Shown: positions 28,658-38,968, numbered from the stretch's first letter. The stretch: 64,000 nucleotides of DNA from Methylophaga thalassica MP (GCF_000214595.1 NZ_AFIG01000003.1:310001-374000); one strand, 5' to 3'. Program-made: numbers and translations. The notes: generated by a model not told the origin, from the sequence alone.

Positions 28658-30019
28658 TTATCTAGTTTGACTTATTGAGTATTTAGTTGATATTAAATCG
28701 TGAACTCTACCGGCTAGGCTACCGATCACGCACCAATATAAAGGGTTGATTGATGCATTTGGCATCTGATCCATAATAATTAATCCTACAACAAGAGAAT
28801 GCGCAGAGATAAGGTACTGGCTCTGAATAGGCATAGATTTGATTCGTTTATCTTTACTAAAAATCAACCAAATCGGAATAATCATAAAAAGAAAAGTAGA
28901 CAAAAACCCAATCCATCCTGAAACACCAATTGATATTATCCATGCACCATCTGTTGTGCTAATGTCTTGACCAGTCTCTGGGTCAAACACTCGATTCCTT
29001 CCCCAATCTCCCCAGCCGAACCAGGGCTTTTCATTAGCATGCTCCAATAAAATATGTTCATTATCAAACCGATATTGCAATGAACCAGCCCTATCAGCAC
29101 TTACAGAAGCAGCAAGTTCAACTAAGTCCTGATGAGGGAAAATTTTAGTAGCTGATAATATTGGATAAGTAACAAACACAATAGTAATCAACACTGAAAC
29201 TAAAATTATTTTTCTTGGACTGGAAAATTTTATAGCTACGAACGCTAACAAGCCATAAAGCAATGCAGCAAGACTTTTGGATAAAAGCAATGTAAGAAAA
29301 ACAACTAATAATCCTGAGCCTGTTTTAAATCTAAATACCTTAACTTTTAATTTGAACATACAAGTCCAAACAGCTACCCCCACGGCGAAAAACATTGCAA
29401 CTAATAAGCCATGCCCCATAAATACTACGGCTCGGAACCCACCATCACGGTATTGCTGCCCCCATGCATGTGGAAAATAACCATATATCATGCTGTGTAA
29501 TTGTGGACTCATTCTTATTTCATAAAGGGCCAAGAATGCATAGACAAAAGTTGCTATAGCAAAAGTTTTGAATAAATATATTTGTTGATTTTCCTCACGA
29601 AAATAAGTAGCTCCTATAAAAAAAGGAAAAAAATTCAGTAATGTAGTTATTGAGCTACTTATTCCATCATATAAGGTCAAACCAGGTAAAAAGAGATAAC
29701 GTTCCTGATTACTCAAAGCCGTAAAAATGGGTGATAGTATTAGTATAAATAAAAGTACTTTATACACTCGACTTAGTAAATTTAATGAAGATAATGACCC
29801 ACTGAACAGCATATACACTATTATGGTCAATATAGTGATTAGAAACCTGTCCAAGTCTGGCAGGCCACTGATTTCTATCGACATGCGAGCGGGCAAGAAC
29901 ATATAAGAACATAATAGCGCTAACAGTGCACCTTTCCCGATCCCATAATTGCGCAAGAGCACAAATGTTACAAATGGCCAAACAGCCATTACAAGGTAAG
30001 CAAAATTATTAGGTGTCAT
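28658..30019 (-). CDS. O-antigen/EPS polymerase or ligase-like membrane protein (Wzy-like)
   Basis: This is an integral membrane protein with about ten to twelve helices and one large periplasmic loop (around residues 310-375, containing EHANEKPWFGWGDWGRNR). That layout and the WFGWG-type motif fit the Wzy_C/WaaL O-antigen ligase family, so in this locus it is the likely polymerase of flipped repeat units. The frame is open to a TTG at 30049. I chose the ATG at 30019 (MTPNNFAYLVMAVW), though neither start has a clear ribosome site. The DNA here is clearly more AT-rich than in the flanking housekeeping genes. Confidence 0.78.
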   Translation of the reverse strand: MTPNNFAYLVMAVWPFVTFVLLRNYGIGKGALLALLCSYMFLPARMSIEISGLPDLDRFLITILTIIVYMLFSGSLSSLNLLSRVYKVLLFILILSPIFTALSNQERYLFLPGLTLYDGISSSITTLLNFFPFFIGATYFREENQQIYLFKTFAIATFVYAFLALYEIRMSPQLHSMIYGYFPHAWGQQYRDGGFRAVVFMGHGLLVAMFFAVGVAVWTCMFKLKVKVFRFKTGSGLLVVFLTLLLSKSLAALLYGLLAFVAIKFSSPRKIILVSVLITIVFVTYPILSATKIFPHQDLVELAASVSADRAGSLQYRFDNEHILLEHANEKPWFGWGDWGRNRVFDPETGQDISTTDGAWIISIGVSGWIGFLSTFLFMIIPIWLIFSKDKRIKSMPIQSQYLISAHSLVVGLIIMDQMPNASINPLYWCVIGSLAGRVHDLISTKYSISQTR

Positions 30020-30103
30020 ATTATTAAATCGGGATTGAAAATAATTCAATAAGCTTCACAAGGCGACATGTTTGCCTATATTCACTCATCTACCAATGCG
30101 CTT

Positions 30104-31027
30104 TTAGAATACTGCATCGCTTGACTTTTTCCATGGTTTGTATGTCACTATAAAAAGAAGATAACCAGGGTCCATTTTCATTGTGTTAAATAAGTGAAAT
30201 AGAAATTTTGGAATCGAGGAAACATTGAATTGTGTATGAAAAGAAAGAACATCTCTCCAGATGCGAAGTCTGTGTCTAACTAACCTTAAATTGATTAACT
30301 CTTTAAGCTTAGAATCGGATTGAACTTCAGGATGTTCAAGTAATTTCTTAATTAATTTGACTGCATAGTAGTGCAATCTACCAGACTTTGTTATGGAATT
30401 TTCAACCCGTCTATAGACACCAAAGCCACCTTTAGTTCTTACTACCTTACCGTTACTCAAAATAATATTGAGCCTTAATGTAGAATCAGCAAATCCCTTC
30501 ATGTCTTCATCATAACCACCAAATTTTCTTACTGTAGCGGCTTTATACATTTCGCAGGCAGGAAATGGGGGTGGATACAAAAGAAATAACTCTACTGGTG
30601 TGCCGGGTTCATCTGGCCAATTGATTCGATTTAGTGGACCAATCTCACCTTTCTCATCCACACCTTTAAAGTCTGAACAAAATATATCAACCTCTTGGTA
30701 TGTTCTGGCCATTTTCACATGACATTCAATAAGATCCTCTGAAATCCAATCATCTGAATCTAAAAACACAACATACTCCCCCGATGCCGCTCTAAAACCT
30801 GTGTTTCGAGCGGCACTCACACCTTTATTTTTCTGTGTAATGAGAGTGACATTACTACCATACAAAGAGCTAATTACAGAAACAGAATTATCTGTAGAAC
30901 CATCATCAACAACTATAACTTCTATATTTCCATAAGTTTGAGACATTGCGCTATCAATAGCGGTTTGGATATAACGCTCTCTGTTGAAACAAGGGATGAT
31001 AATGCTCACTAAGGGGCTATAAGACAT
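30104..31027 (-). CDS. Glycosyltransferase family 2
   Basis: This is a GT-A glycosyltransferase of about 307 residues. The catalytic domain begins LVSIIIPCFNRERYIQTAIDS and has VIVVDDGSTDNSVSVI and the metal motif YVVFLDSDDWISEDL (DSDD). Later comes the segment CEMYKAATVRKFGGYDEDM. I used the ATG at 31027, which has a GGAAA upstream and places the start just before the first beta strand. An ATG four codons earlier (31039) is also possible. It follows the flippase gene by about 28 bases. Confidence 0.87.
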   Translation of the reverse strand: MSYSPLVSIIIPCFNRERYIQTAIDSAMSQTYGNIEVIVVDDGSTDNSVSVISSLYGSNVTLITQKNKGVSAARNTGFRAASGEYVVFLDSDDWISEDLIECHVKMARTYQEVDIFCSDFKGVDEKGEIGPLNRINWPDEPGTPVELFLLYPPPFPACEMYKAATVRKFGGYDEDMKGFADSTLRLNIILSNGKVVRTKGGFGVYRRVENSITKSGRLHYYAVKLIKKLLEHPEVQSDSKLKELINLRLVRHRLRIWRDVLSFHTQFNVSSIPKFLFHLFNTMKMDPGYLLFIVTYKPWKKSSDAVF

Positions 31028-31054
31028 GATGGTTTCCATTAAACAGTTAATGAT

Positions 31055-32410
31055 TTAAACGCTTGGAAGTAACTCGTTACTATAAAAAGAGAAGTAAAAT
31101 ATTGTGAATGCTATAACGATCAATATAAAAATAATATCTATATCTGGTTGCCATATTCCTTTTTTGTATGCTAAATAGGCATTTAGAGGATACATAAACC
31201 AGGTTACAAATGTGTAACCTATCACTAACCCCAATACTCCAAATAAATAATAGCCACAGATTATTGATGTGATCTGAACGAGAACTTGGGTTGTATTCAA
31301 TATAGTAAGTAGTTTTGGATGACCTAATGCAAGAATAACATTTTGATATGACATCGATAACACACCAATTAGCATTGATAATGGCAATATTTTTAACATC
31401 CAAACAGCATCAGAGTATCTTTGATCGTAAAGTATTCCTATCAACTCAGACCCTAGGGTCATCATAGCAACAGAAATAGTCCATGCACTCAAAACCATCA
31501 ACTTGAGTGTTTTTCTCAAGGTCACACAAACATTGGATATATTTTCTGTTCTAGCAATATTCGCAAAAGAGGGAAATAATATTTTATTGCTGATAAGTTG
31601 GATAACATTTTGTGAAACCATGTTAAACATTGCTGCTATGGTATAAACCCCAAGCATTGTCGTACCCATGAAGTATCCAAATAGCACTCTATCTATCTGT
31701 GAAAGTAAGAATGTCACCCCAGTACTCAGAAATATCCACTTTCCAAAGCCAAAAAGCTCATATATAGCAGATTTATCCCATCTGAATTTGTTCTGGATCC
31801 CATCTAATAAAAAGTGGCTCAAACCTAGCTTAACAAATACCCCTACTAAACTTCCTGCTACTAAACCCCAGACCGTAGGACTAAAATAAACCCATAATAG
31901 CGTGGCAACCACACCGAGGAGTTGTGAAGACAGATCCATTAAGGTGTATCGTTTCAAACTTAAATTGCGATTCGCTGAACTTATCGATGTCGAATAAAAA
32001 CCTGAAACGATGGCTGATAGAGCAGCGATGGGGATTATATCTATCAATCTTGGTTCATCAAAAATACTCGCATAAATTGGACTCGATAAACATGCAACGG
32101 CCCAAATAATCGCCCCACGTATTATCTGCAATGTCCATGCTGTATTTAAAAAATCCGGATCCGCTCCTCTTTTATTTTGAATAATACTAGCCCCGGTCCC
32201 CAAATCAGAAAACATACTTATTCCCTGTATAAAGACATTTACAAGCATCATTAATCCAAATACTTCTGGAAAAAGTAGTTTAGCTAGAAGAACATTACTA
32301 ACAAGTCTCAAAGATTGAGATATGCCATATCCAACAACGACCCAGACAGAACTGTTAATTGCTTTTTTTCTCAGGCTTGAAGAGCTTGTATCAAGGTCTT
32401 GTGTAGACAT
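31055..32410 (-). CDS. Oligosaccharide flippase (Wzx-like, MOP superfamily)
   Basis: This is a polytopic membrane protein of 451 residues with about twelve to fourteen helices. The N-terminus SSVWVVVGYGISQSLRLVSNVLLAKLLFPE, read in parts, and FGLMMLVNVFIQGISMFSD are typical of the Polysacc_synt/Wzx group that flips undecaprenyl-linked repeat units. The motif DLGTGASIIQNKR after helix 2 is shared with WzxC-type proteins. It stands next to the polymerase and several transferases, as expected for a Wzx/Wzy pathway. Confidence 0.87.
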   Translation of the reverse strand: MSTQDLDTSSSSLRKKAINSSVWVVVGYGISQSLRLVSNVLLAKLLFPEVFGLMMLVNVFIQGISMFSDLGTGASIIQNKRGADPDFLNTAWTLQIIRGAIIWAVACLSSPIYASIFDEPRLIDIIPIAALSAIVSGFYSTSISSANRNLSLKRYTLMDLSSQLLGVVATLLWVYFSPTVWGLVAGSLVGVFVKLGLSHFLLDGIQNKFRWDKSAIYELFGFGKWIFLSTGVTFLLSQIDRVLFGYFMGTTMLGVYTIAAMFNMVSQNVIQLISNKILFPSFANIARTENISNVCVTLRKTLKLMVLSAWTISVAMMTLGSELIGILYDQRYSDAVWMLKILPLSMLIGVLSMSYQNVILALGHPKLLTILNTTQVLVQITSIICGYYLFGVLGLVIGYTFVTWFMYPLNAYLAYKKGIWQPDIDIIFILIVIAFTIFYFSFYSNELLPSV

Positions 32411-32525
32411 TATGTGTAGAATTATCCATGTTTTTATTATGCCTTAATTGCAAAACCATATCGCATATGACAAATTATTATTCAGATTTCAGCTCAAAAC
32501 TGTTTCACTAATTCTAATCATGAAA

Positions 32526-33305
32526 TCATATTTTATTAATTAAATGCTTGTATTCGTCGGTGAATCTTATATCGCCTTCAGGAATGCCCCATTTATCTCC
32601 AGCAAAATATCTAAAATCACTGAACGAGCTTGCTGTAATGCAATAACCCGCATTGATCACTCTCGTACTGATACCAATTTCCCCGTCTAGAATCAGTTTT
32701 TGTTTATCGTAGTTAATACTTTTATCGAGGAATCCATCAGGGAAAACATGCTCAAGTACATCCATGTTTGTATAGAGGAAGAAAGACTGTATGTGGGGCA
32801 TGAATGCTTTTTCATCACTAATTGTATTATGCGAATTCAGTGAAATACCACACATTCCAGTGCTGTCATTTTTATAAAACAATAATTGATATTTTTTCAA
32901 CCAATTATCGTCTTTTGGCCCAACAACTGATGAGTTTAAGAACAATACATCTCCAGTATAATTTTCCTTTCTCAATAGTTCTAACCCATAATCGTATGCG
33001 CCAATATCCATGCCTTGATTATTTCTGAAAAAGATTTTTTTAACAAATGGATACTTAGATTTCAATGAAATATATTTCTTCTTTGGAACACTTCTTTTAC
33101 CGAATATTGAAGCAAATACTGAATCGGGAACTAGCTTGTCAGTGTTAATAACCAGATAAAGTTCGAAATCAACCCCAGAGTTCTGGCTATTAATTGCTCT
33201 AAGAAGCCTACCAAGTCCACAATTGATTTTGTTTCGACCTAAAACCTTTTTTCTTTTAAGTGAGTAACCATTCCAATCTGCCAATATAACTTTAACTCTA
33301 TTCAT
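32526..33305 (-). CDS. RgpF-like (rhamnan synthesis F) glycosyltransferase-like protein
   Basis: This is a soluble protein of 259 residues. The segments FFRNNQGMDIGAYDYGLELL and VLFLNSSVVGPKDDNWLKKY resemble the RgpF/rhamnan-synthesis family and other small GT-A-like enzymes acting on cell-surface polysaccharides. I do not see a classical DXD. Its coding DNA is strongly AT-rich. It is separated from the flippase by about 115 bases and preceded by a long gene-free stretch, so it may start a transcription unit. The specific reaction is not known. Confidence 0.6.
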   Translation of the reverse strand: MNRVKVILADWNGYSLKRKKVLGRNKINCGLGRLLRAINSQNSGVDFELYLVINTDKLVPDSVFASIFGKRSVPKKKYISLKSKYPFVKKIFFRNNQGMDIGAYDYGLELLRKENYTGDVLFLNSSVVGPKDDNWLKKYQLLFYKNDSTGMCGISLNSHNTISDEKAFMPHIQSFFLYTNMDVLEHVFPDGFLDKSINYDKQKLILDGEIGISTRVINAGYCITASSFSDFRYFAGDKWGIPEGDIRFTDEYKHLINKI

Positions 33306-33930
33306 CGGTAGCCACTTAAAACCTGATTACTAATATACGATAACCACATATTTATAAATCTTTGATTCAGCCATTATGCAAGTTACAAAATAAGCAACAT
33401 ACTTACCTAAAAGCACATAAAATGAATTTCAACAATATAACTAAAACTCAATAACAGTAAGGCATTTCCTACTAAATGTGTTTAATTATTCTAGTAACCA
33501 AGAGTCTGTAACGCAAAACTCTCTCAGTAATTTTTAAAGTATATTAGCCATACTCTAACCACACCAGTAATATATAAGCATAATTTTGTTATGAGTATAA
33601 GTCGTATACAACCCAAAAGTATCGATTTTTTAGCTGAATCATTATTAAGTGCTCACTGCCACTGTAGTCAAAAGTTTAACAAGGGGTATTTACAATGATA
33701 GCTAATCGTTTGTCAGTATTGCTGATAATGATAAATTAGAGATCTAATCTCAATATAGGCGACGTTATTGGTTTCAGAAAATATACTCGACAAATTTTTG
33801 AAAATTGAAGCTAGTAATGTTTATTAGCTTTTCTTAATGCTACCAAAATTAATGCTCACTAATGTAAGTATAAAATTTACTTCCATTAGTGAATTTCAAT
33901 ATCACACCTAACTCAAATTTGAATAACTAT
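33306..33930. other. AT-rich gene-free stretch between divergent genes
   Basis: This is about 625 bases without a convincing gene, the longest gap in the window. It separates the leftward RgpF-like gene from a rightward GT4. The only translatable signal is a 14-codon frame at 33695-33739 (plus strand, MIANRLSVLLIMIN) with an AAGGGG eight bases upstream. This could be a leader peptide, a gene remnant or chance. I see no terminal inverted repeats, no transposase remnant and no JUMPstart/ops element. Confidence 0.5.
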
Positions 33931-35079
33931 ATGATCAAAATCGGTTACTTAGTACACGACAATCCGCATGATGTAAAAAGTTTCAGTGGTACAGGCTTTT
34001 ATATGTTTAATGCACTCTGTAAAACTAAAAATGTCGCAGTGCATTTGTTAGGAGAAAAATATTTAAAAAAACAAAGCCTCATTAGTCAAGCAAGCAAATT
34101 ACTGAGAAAACTTTTTTGTTTTTCTTCAAAGCTTAGAGAGAAAGTTGATCTGATTGAACAATATTTTTTTCTTGAAGCAATAAAAAAAGAACTCAAAGAA
34201 AATACTTTCGATTTCATCGTTGCTCCAGTTTGCAGTCACCTCATCGTAGAAATTGGTAAGCTCCCAAGTATCCCAGCAATCCTCTTTGTTACTGATGCTA
34301 CTCCAAGTTTTCTGAAAGACTTCTATCAATGGGATATTCCAGATAATGCTTTTGTTACTGAACAAACGGCAATAAAAAACGCTACTTATGTCATTTACTC
34401 ATCAGATTATATGAGAAAACTCGCATCTACTGAGTACGGTGAATTCGATCAGAAAAAGTTTTTAACAATCCCTTTTGGATTGAATATGAGTACTGCCCCC
34501 GAAACCATTCCAAATAAAAATTATTCGGACAAATTAAATATTCTGTTTGTTGGAAGAGATTGGGAACGTAAAGGAGGTGAAAAAGTATTATCTGCATTTA
34601 AGATTCTTGTTAGTTGGGGTTATAACGTGGATCTAACGATAATTGGCGCAAACCCGGAACAAACTCGTAATATTGACAATATCAGAATAATTGAATATGT
34701 GAATAAGAGTAGTGAAAGTGATCAAGCAATGTATTTTGAAATACTTAGCAAAGCTCACTTTTTATTACTTCCAACAAAAGCAGATTGCACCCCCATGGTG
34801 ATTGCTGAAGCAAATGCTTTTGGTGTACCGGCTATCACTACCAATGTTGGTGGCATACCAACACTTGTAAAGGAAGGGCAAAATGGATTTCTATTTAATA
34901 TAGATTCAACAGCAAACGAATATGCCAGTTTAATACACAAGATATTTTCAGATAAAAAACTCTATCTCGATTTATCAAAGTCATCCCGAAAAGAGTATGA
35001 AGATAGACTAAACTGGACAATATGGGCGGAACATATAATAGAAACCGGAATGACCGTCGGAAGACGAAATAAGGGCTGA
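33931..35079 (+). CDS. Glycosyltransferase family 4
   Basis: This is a GT-B glycosyltransferase of about 382 residues. After MIKIGYLVHDNPHDVKSFSG, the C-terminal domain has NILFVGRDWERKGGEKVLSAF, LTIIGANPEQT and the donor-binding region LLLPTKADCTPMVIAEANAFG with ITTNVGGIPTLV. The frame extends upstream to a GTG at 33889. The ATG at 33931 fits the family start better; neither has a clear ribosome site. It lies alone on the plus strand in the most AT-rich part of the island, which suggests separate acquisition. Confidence 0.84.
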   Translation: MIKIGYLVHDNPHDVKSFSGTGFYMFNALCKTKNVAVHLLGEKYLKKQSLISQASKLLRKLFCFSSKLREKVDLIEQYFFLEAIKKELKENTFDFIVAPVCSHLIVEIGKLPSIPAILFVTDATPSFLKDFYQWDIPDNAFVTEQTAIKNATYVIYSSDYMRKLASTEYGEFDQKKFLTIPFGLNMSTAPETIPNKNYSDKLNILFVGRDWERKGGEKVLSAFKILVSWGYNVDLTIIGANPEQTRNIDNIRIIEYVNKSSESDQAMYFEILSKAHFLLLPTKADCTPMVIAEANAFGVPAITTNVGGIPTLVKEGQNGFLFNIDSTANEYASLIHKIFSDKKLYLDLSKSSRKEYEDRLNWTIWAEHIIETGMTVGRRNKG

Positions 35080-35196
35080 TTTTGAATAATTTTTTAATCG
35101 ACTTAATAAATATTTACTAGTTATCCTTTGAATAAGTTATCGACTGAACACCTATGGAAATAAATCTATTAACATTAAGTCATTTTGAAATAAGTT

Positions 35197-36462
35197 TTAT
35201 TCCCAGAAAACGGGTTTTTTTGAGCTATTTCCTAGTACCCAGTCATAAACTTGTAAACTTTTCTTTGCTTTAGCTTGCCATGCATAAAATGTCATAACAT
35301 GGTTATAGGCGTTATTTGATAGTTCTTTTAAACGTAAATTATCACTAACTAGTTTTTCTAGCTCGAATATCATTTGTTTGGTAATTTCATTTTTATCAGC
35401 TAATTGCAATTTAATCCCCCTTGTCTGATCAACCAATTCGGCAGAAGCACCATAGTCGACAACAATAGGTGTCATTTTACAAGCCATAGCCTCTACTAAT
35501 GCTCCAGCCCCTAGCTCTCGAATTGTTGGATATGCAAAAATAGCACACTCTCGCATATACTGGCTTACTTCAGCTTGTGTTTTCCAGCCTACAAATTTAA
35601 TTACATGCTCTAAATGGTAGTCTTTAACTTTTTTCTCCATTTCTTCTCGCATAGGCCCATCTCCAACGATGACTAACTCATGCTGCTGAAGAAGTTCGCT
35701 AGAAATGAATGCTTGCAACACAACATCTGGAAGCTTATACGGAACTAATCTACTTGCGAAGAGGATCTTCTTTTTTTTCTGATAAGTTCTTTCTGAGTCA
35801 TTATTAAAGAGTTTAGGGTCAATTCCTACCTCAGGGAAATTAATTATCTTTTCTCTAAATTCATTGGGTAAGTCATCAATAGAGTGTTGAAATCCTGCAA
35901 GTATAGAGGTAGCTTTTCTTAATGTTGTTTTCCTGAATGGTAAATATTTATATATATTTCTTATTGGAGAAAGCCACTCTTTTTCCTTACTTCTCTCATC
36001 ATAAAAGTGTTCCGGCCATTTCAAACCACCATTAAGAGGCCCGAGAACAAATGGAGTATGTGTTTTTGTGGCAATTATGCTTGGAAGAGTGGGTGACATA
36101 GGCGTTACACGATGAATTAAAGAAAACTCTTCAGCATTAATTCTATCTTTGAGTAGCTTCCATGCTTCCCATTCAAAGGCAAGATAAGAAGGATAATTAA
36201 AGGCCATAGCCGTTGTCCACCCACCTTCGTTACCTCGTATAAACTTAGAAAGTTTATATATAGGCTTTGCAATATACTCATTATCAATATAGATGATTTC
36301 TGCATTATGAAATCCAGATTTCTCTATGTTTGCTTTATTTCTAATATGAGTTACAACCGTACAGTCGATTAATTCAGCTATGGCTTTTGATGCTTTATAT
36401 CCTACAATTGGAAGAGAAGGCCACTCTGGGTTACACTGTTCTGCCAAGATCAAAACTTTCAT
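35197..36462 (-). CDS. Glycosyltransferase family 4
   Basis: This is a GT-B glycosyltransferase of 421 residues, starting MKVLILAEQCNPEWPSLPIV. The middle part has LIHRVTPMSPTLPSIIA and FVLGPLNGGLKWPEHF. The donor domain has ILFASRLVPYKLPDVVLQAF, HELVIVGDGPMREEME and the EX7E-like ELGAGALVEAMACKMTPIVVD. Its ATG is nine bases downstream of the stop of the beta-helix gene, so the two are co-transcribed. Specificity is unknown. Confidence 0.86.
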   Translation of the reverse strand: MKVLILAEQCNPEWPSLPIVGYKASKAIAELIDCTVVTHIRNKANIEKSGFHNAEIIYIDNEYIAKPIYKLSKFIRGNEGGWTTAMAFNYPSYLAFEWEAWKLLKDRINAEEFSLIHRVTPMSPTLPSIIATKTHTPFVLGPLNGGLKWPEHFYDERSKEKEWLSPIRNIYKYLPFRKTTLRKATSILAGFQHSIDDLPNEFREKIINFPEVGIDPKLFNNDSERTYQKKKKILFASRLVPYKLPDVVLQAFISSELLQQHELVIVGDGPMREEMEKKVKDYHLEHVIKFVGWKTQAEVSQYMRECAIFAYPTIRELGAGALVEAMACKMTPIVVDYGASAELVDQTRGIKLQLADKNEITKQMIFELEKLVSDNLRLKELSNNAYNHVMTFYAWQAKAKKSLQVYDWVLGNSSKKPVFWE

Positions 36463-36471
36463 TCTTTTAAT

Positions 36472-38826
36472 TTATTCCTTTAACTCAAAAGTTTGTTTTA
36501 CATTTATAGTCTTAGCATTAATGTAGTTAATGATATTGTCGACATTATAGTAAGATTCTGGATTGTTCTTAAGGTTATTCAACACTGAAAGTACATAAGA
36601 CTGATAATCTGAAAACCCTTGGCTTGCAACAAACATATCCAATAAATTTACATTATCAACTTTTGATAAGTAGATATTGTTACTTCCTGTTACATTCTCT
36701 GCTGAGTCAAGTACGGATGAATCTTTATCAATTCCAAGATTTACATAATTGTTATTTACAATTTGAGTATCTCTAGTATGACCAATTACCTTCAGACCAT
36801 ATGTATTAGTGAGCTCAGCAGCATTATCAGAAACAGTATTTCCGCATATCAGCCCTGACTGCCAATCATTTGCCTCAATATTAAATGCAATATTTCTATT
36901 AGTAGGTTGTGTGCGTCCAATATTTGATAACACATTGTTAGTTATCTGGATGTTATCCCATCGGTAACCATTATCGAAGTCAGTATTTCCACCAATAGAA
37001 AACCCAACTTCACCTTCAACTATTATATTTTTATTAAGCAAGATATTGTATGAATTTATGGCATCAATTTTCGTAGCAGAATCAGAGTTCGATGTAAATT
37101 TCATGCCAATGCTTGAGGATCGAGATGACAAATTCTTTTCGATGATCAAATTTGAGCTATTTTCGATATATACATTGTGATTGAAAAATGTGGCATAGCC
37201 ATAATCTTTTGTATTAATTGCAACATTTAAGGGTCTTTGTTGATACCAACCATTATGATCGAAAATATTTTCTTCTATTAAAGCCGAATTGATTTTACTG
37301 AGAAAAATCCCTTGAGAATGACTTTTAGTACTATATGAATTCAATATCTGGTTTCGTCTAATTACAATATTCTGATTTATAGCTCCGGTCATCGCACCAA
37401 GAACTACGGTACCTGCAAAGAAGTTAAAACGGTTATTTTCAAAATGCAGACCTTGAACAAACTTACCACTCACATTCGCAAATACAACTGGCGATTGTAA
37501 ATCACCTGTCCATCCTACAAAACTACTAGATTTAGGATCTCGCCCACTTGCGTAAAACTCAATGCCAACGACAGTAATGAAACTTCTATCCTTAATACCC
37601 TGCATTACGTCTGCCGTATATGAATCTATTATCGGCCTTTTTGTTCCTTTGTCACCATAAGCACCAAAAACAAGATGAGCTGCTTGTGATTTACCTGATT
37701 TCAACCAGATTTTGTTCTTCAGTTCAAATACATCACCTTTTTTAAATAATATCCAATCAGGCTTACCATCTCGTATCTGCTCGTATGCTTTTTCAATCGT
37801 TTTGTATGGTTGAATAGTTTTTGGATTGAATGGATTATCCAACTCAGCACTGAGATATGTTTTTGCAGTGCTATCATTTCCGTCCGTTGAGCTAACATAA
37901 ACTATTCTGGTTTCACTATCAGGAGTTATAATTGACCAACCATTGCTATCTTGTGGATAAGTTTGTATGGCCGCTCTCCATGGGGCATCTACTTCGCATT
38001 GAGGATAGTTACTGCTATCAACAACATCTGTGACAGTCTCAGCAACTGAGTCAGATTGATTATTATCGGAGGTAGCGTCGGTATCATTTAAAGTCAGTTT
38101 TTCTGACACACTGTTTCTAAAGTTCCTGGTTGATGATTTTTCTATCAGATTTTGACGTGTAGATTGTGTAGTTTCCGATGAAGCTTGACTACTACTTCCA
38201 CCACCACTATTGTTTCTGCTAAATCTATTATTGCTGGTACTTGAACTGGATGTTGTGCTTGCAGAGCGATCATCAGAATATCTATCGTTTGTTTGAGTAT
38301 TTGGAAATCTCAAAGATTCTGTTTCTTGTGTTCTCGCCAGAGTTACTGAATCACTACCATTACCACTTGAATACTCAGTTGCGCTTGGATTACCAGAAGG
38401 TATGGTTTCTATAACAGAAGATGGCACCCATGTTAAAGACTCCCCTTGACACTCCCCTTGAGTTAGGGAATTTGCTTTCATGACTTCTTTATTAAAATCC
38501 GAGAGCTTTTTATCTTCCCATGCTTGGTAGTTAGTCCATTGACGGCCTGTTTTTATAAGTATGAGATCACCATTACTGGCGTTGGCTAATAACTTGGCTT
38601 TTTCTATACTTTCAAAAGCTGCTACGTTATTAGCTTGGTACGGATTCCGTATATTGTTCAGTGTATAAGTTTTAGCCAGTTGATCACTACCATTATAAGG
38701 ATTGACGAAGATAATTCGTGATGACTCATTAAATTTGTTATTGGTTACGATACAGTCAGCAAAAAGTTGACCAGCTGTCAGGAACATGCCAAAAAACACT
38801 AAGAATAGTTTATATTTCATATACAT
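36472..38826 (-). CDS. Secreted parallel beta-helix protein with a Ser/Asn-rich linker
   Basis: This predicted periplasmic or extracellular protein has 784 residues. It has a signal peptide (KYKLFLVFFGMFLTAGQLFA, cleaved before DC). A short module at about 38-96 (IFVNPYNGSDQLAKTY) is repeated at about 306-368 (VYVSSTDGNDSTAKTY). The two are separated by a low-complexity Ser/Asn/Thr-rich linker at 145-265. The second copy leads into right-handed beta-helix repeats rich in IENN/IVIRRN-type strands to about 720. Such folds are found in polysaccharide lyases and epimerases; I cannot identify catalytic residues. I chose the ATG at 38826, which has GAGG eight bases upstream. Confidence 0.75.
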   Translation of the reverse strand: MYMKYKLFLVFFGMFLTAGQLFADCIVTNNKFNESSRIIFVNPYNGSDQLAKTYTLNNIRNPYQANNVAAFESIEKAKLLANASNGDLILIKTGRQWTNYQAWEDKKLSDFNKEVMKANSLTQGECQGESLTWVPSSVIETIPSGNPSATEYSSGNGSDSVTLARTQETESLRFPNTQTNDRYSDDRSASTTSSSSTSNNRFSRNNSGGGSSSQASSETTQSTRQNLIEKSSTRNFRNSVSEKLTLNDTDATSDNNQSDSVAETVTDVVDSSNYPQCEVDAPWRAAIQTYPQDSNGWSIITPDSETRIVYVSSTDGNDSTAKTYLSAELDNPFNPKTIQPYKTIEKAYEQIRDGKPDWILFKKGDVFELKNKIWLKSGKSQAAHLVFGAYGDKGTKRPIIDSYTADVMQGIKDRSFITVVGIEFYASGRDPKSSSFVGWTGDLQSPVVFANVSGKFVQGLHFENNRFNFFAGTVVLGAMTGAINQNIVIRRNQILNSYSTKSHSQGIFLSKINSALIEENIFDHNGWYQQRPLNVAINTKDYGYATFFNHNVYIENSSNLIIEKNLSSRSSSIGMKFTSNSDSATKIDAINSYNILLNKNIIVEGEVGFSIGGNTDFDNGYRWDNIQITNNVLSNIGRTQPTNRNIAFNIEANDWQSGLICGNTVSDNAAELTNTYGLKVIGHTRDTQIVNNNYVNLGIDKDSSVLDSAENVTGSNNIYLSKVDNVNLLDMFVASQGFSDYQSYVLSVLNNLKNNPESYYNVDNIINYINAKTINVKQTFELKE

Positions 38827-38968
38827 AACATGCACCTCAGGTAACAGATAATTCAAAAACTACTTTACCGCTATAATGCACGGAATACCAGCTTCCTTTA
38901 TGATGGAGTTCTCATTTAGATTAAAATATTAGTTGTGCAAAAGTATATCTTGGTTAATTCAGCAAAGA

